Shown: positions 6,410 to 7,617 of the stretch, piece by piece
Position numbering within the stretch: the stretch's first letter is position 1
How the letters are laid out: every line of letters begins with the position of its first letter
Origin: Planctomycetota bacterium
Lineage (GTDB): Bacteria; Planctomycetota; PUPC01; JACPCR01
Direction of reading: 5' to 3'
Assembly: GCA_030740295.1 (NCBI GenBank)
Contig: JASLXP010001035.1
Span: 1-7,617, forward strand
Length of the DNA stretch: 7,617 nt
Position numbers and translations under genes: made by a program
Notes under the pieces: generated by a model
What the model was told of the DNA's origin: nothing
What the model saw: only the letters and a program-made list of their open reading frames with translations
The model's database searches: none

Positions 6410-7071
6410 GAGGCCACCTCCATCAGCCCTTCGCCCTGCTGGATCTCGAAGACTCGATACTCCGCCTTCTCCGGCTGATACGTGCCGTGCGTCACCATCA
6501 CCACACTGACGCTGTCATCGGCGCACATGTCTTCGATGCTCTCCTCTACGAGCCTGGCAGAATCAGGATCGAGCGCGGAAGTAGGCTCATCGCAAAGCAG
6601 CACATCGGGTCCCGTGAGCATCGTGCGGATAAGGGCTACACGTTGTTGCTGGCCCACAGACAGGTTGGAAGCGACATCGTCAAGGCCAACGTCGTCGAGG
6701 AGAAGTGAATTCATACGATTCCTGAGCTTCGCATCATCCGGGCGAACGTCGCCGGCAGAACGAAACAGGGATCCAAACAGAAGATTCTCACGGACGTTCC
6801 CTTCAAGCATCACGGGCGTCTGCTGGACGTAGGCAATCCTGCGCCGGAGCGAGGTCACTTCGTCATCCTCGGACAGTTGGCCATCGAAAAGGATTTCTCC
6901 GCCAACAGGATCGGCCAGACGATTGAGCAGCCGCAGCAGGCTGGTCTTACCGCAACCGGAAGGCCCGCGAATCAGCAGGAAGTCGCCTTTCTCGATCGTC
7001 AGATTCACATCCCGCAGAAGATCGGGTTTGTCATCGAATCTGAGTGAGACATTCTTGAGCTCGATTTTCAT
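6406..7071 (-). CDS. fetA: FetA-type iron export ABC transporter ATP-binding protein
   Basis: A complete ABC ATPase of 221 residues, the cytoplasmic motor for FetB. Motifs in order: Walker A GPSGCGKT (36-43), Q-loop YVQQTP with Q83, signature LSVGQQQR (137-144; Val replaces the first Gly of the usual LSGGQ), Walker B VLLCDEP with catalytic E162, D-loop SALD (165-168), and switch histidine H195 (VTHGTYQPEKA). The short length, about 220 residues, is normal for the family. I choose the ATG at 7071 because the conserved N-terminus MKIELKNVSLRF begins there; a GTG at 7104 would add 11 residues (MSPRASRLKTT) that look unlike the family and has GGAG too close to the start. No strong Shine-Dalgarno sequence precedes 7071. 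It overlaps fetB by four bases. The gene begins about 90 bases after the stop of the upstream glycoside hydrolase. Confidence 0.9.
   Translation of the reverse strand: MKIELKNVSLRFDDKPDLLRDVNLTIEKGDFLLIRGPSGCGKTSLLRLLNRLADPVGGEILFDGQLSEDDEVTSLRRRIAYVQQTPVMLEGNVRENLLFGSLFRSAGDVRPDDAKLRNRMNSLLLDDVGLDDVASNLSVGQQQRVALIRTMLTGPDVLLCDEPTSALDPDSARLVEESIEDMCADDSVSVVMVTHGTYQPEKAEYRVFEIQQGEGLMEVAS
6410..6421 (-). promoter_or_regulatory. Shine-Dalgarno sequence for fetB inside fetA
   Basis: On the minus strand GGAGG (6421-6417) followed by a 7-base spacer precedes the fetB ATG. It sits within the last codons of fetA. It is notable because the other complete genes in the window have weak or no Shine-Dalgarno sequences, and it confirms the fetB start. 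Confidence 0.75.
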
Positions 7072-7161
7072 GGTCGTCTTTAATCGGCTGGCTCGTGGGC
7101 TCACTCTCCAGGCGGCTTTGAGATATCTGTGAGGGTGACATGTGGCAAAAGCTATCCATAC

Positions 7162-7617
7162 TCAATCCTTCAGCTCCATAAGGAGCATCGCGAAAGGCGC
7201 AAGCTCAATCGTGAGCGTTTCCGGCAGTGATGTCATTTTGCCTTTCGAGACAATGGCGCGGCTTTCGTCGAGACCGTAGTAAAAGAAACGGGCCCCCTTA
7301 CCTTTGAGACCTTCCGTCTGAAGGGCAATCCTCGCTTTCAATTGGGTTTCTTTGTTGATGATCAAGATCGTCGTGGCGCCGTCCTTTCTACGGGCCGCGA
7401 AGACGGAGGTGCGATTCCAGTCCGACGAGCTCGACTCCAGATACTCTTCGCCAAAGGCGGCGCCTGCCCCGTCATAGTTTCTGAACATCTTCCATCCATG
7501 CACCTGGTGACCCTTGGGGCGCTGCCAGTAGTAGGCAAAGTCGAGCCGTTCACGGGCAAAGGCGCCGAGCGTTTCGGCTACGCCGATGGCGCCGGAAGGA
7601 TTCGTTCTGCCGCCCAC
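7162..7617 (-). CDS. C-terminal part of a GH44-like glycoside hydrolase, 5' end beyond the window
   Basis: The last 151 residues of a protein that enters from the right edge; the first visible codon (GTG, 7617-7615) is internal. The sequence resembles the C-terminus of glycoside hydrolase family 44 (endoglucanase/xyloglucanase): the end of the catalytic barrel with TLGAFARERLDFAYYWQRP (17-34), then GWKMFRNYDGAGAAFG (41-56), the junction into the C-terminal beta-domain that I recall as typical of GH44, followed by SVFAARRKDGATTILIINKE (71-90). The catalytic glutamates are outside the window, so activity cannot be judged. It ends in LLMELKD with no extra binding module or cell-wall anchor. Families GH51 and GH39 share this barrel plus beta-domain architecture and remain possible. 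A signal peptide would be in the missing part. The short gap to fetA does not prove shared transcription. Confidence 0.7.
   Translation of the reverse strand: MGGRTNPSGAIGVAETLGAFARERLDFAYYWQRPKGHQVHGWKMFRNYDGAGAAFGEEYLESSSSDWNRTSVFAARRKDGATTILIINKETQLKARIALQTEGLKGKGARFFYYGLDESRAIVSKGKMTSLPETLTIELAPFAMLLMELKD

Noticed and set aside
7120..7148. Promoter for fetA (TTGCCA, 17 bases, TATCTC on the minus strand)
   Set aside because: The -35 box matches 5 of 6 but the -10 box only 3 of 6; too weak to list, though spacing and place are plausible.

Overview
The window (GC-rich, roughly 55-60% by eye) looks like chromosomal DNA of an uncultured bacterium, most plausibly Planctomycetota or a relative in the PVC group. 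The main reasons are the BatA-type double-membrane-segment N-terminus fused to a von Willebrand A domain, the NosY-like ABC-2 permease followed by a small-domain membrane protein, the scarcity of Shine-Dalgarno sequences, and short intergenic repeats. This assignment is inference; there is no rRNA or marker gene here.

Layout from left to right: (1) a leftward pair, an ABC-2 type permease (526-1497) followed after 5 bases by a membrane protein of unknown function that runs off the left edge (1-520). The pair has a near-consensus sigma-70 promoter at 1685-1713 and a leader of about 180 bases. That leader could encode a 57-residue peptide overlapping the permease start by ATGA. (2) A gene-poor stretch, 1668-2089, carrying nine tandem copies of a 16-base unit (1811-1954) and an inverted copy just beyond it. 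(3) A rightward 699-residue BatA/VWA/amidotransferase-like membrane protein (2090-4189). (4) A short convergent junction with three copies of a small repeat, one of which supplies the last codons of the next gene. (5) A leftward block: a glycoside hydrolase fragment entering from the right edge (7162-7617, GH44-like C-terminus), the iron-export ABC pair FetA (6406-7071) and FetB (5633-6409, ATGA overlap), and a glutamate-1-semialdehyde-aminomutase-like class III aminotransferase (4261-5559).

The only gene set with a clear joint function is FetA/FetB, an ATPase and permease expected to export iron. The aminotransferase 73 bases downstream may be co-transcribed, but it is not a canonical HemL. 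The ABC-2 permease has no ATPase within view. The BatA-like protein lacks its usual MoxR and DUF58 partners in the window; they may lie elsewhere. I see no tRNA, rRNA, CRISPR, transposase, integrase or defence genes. No convincing undescribed multi-gene system is visible. The least explained parts are the 16-base array with its inverted copy, and the leader peptide upstream of the permease.
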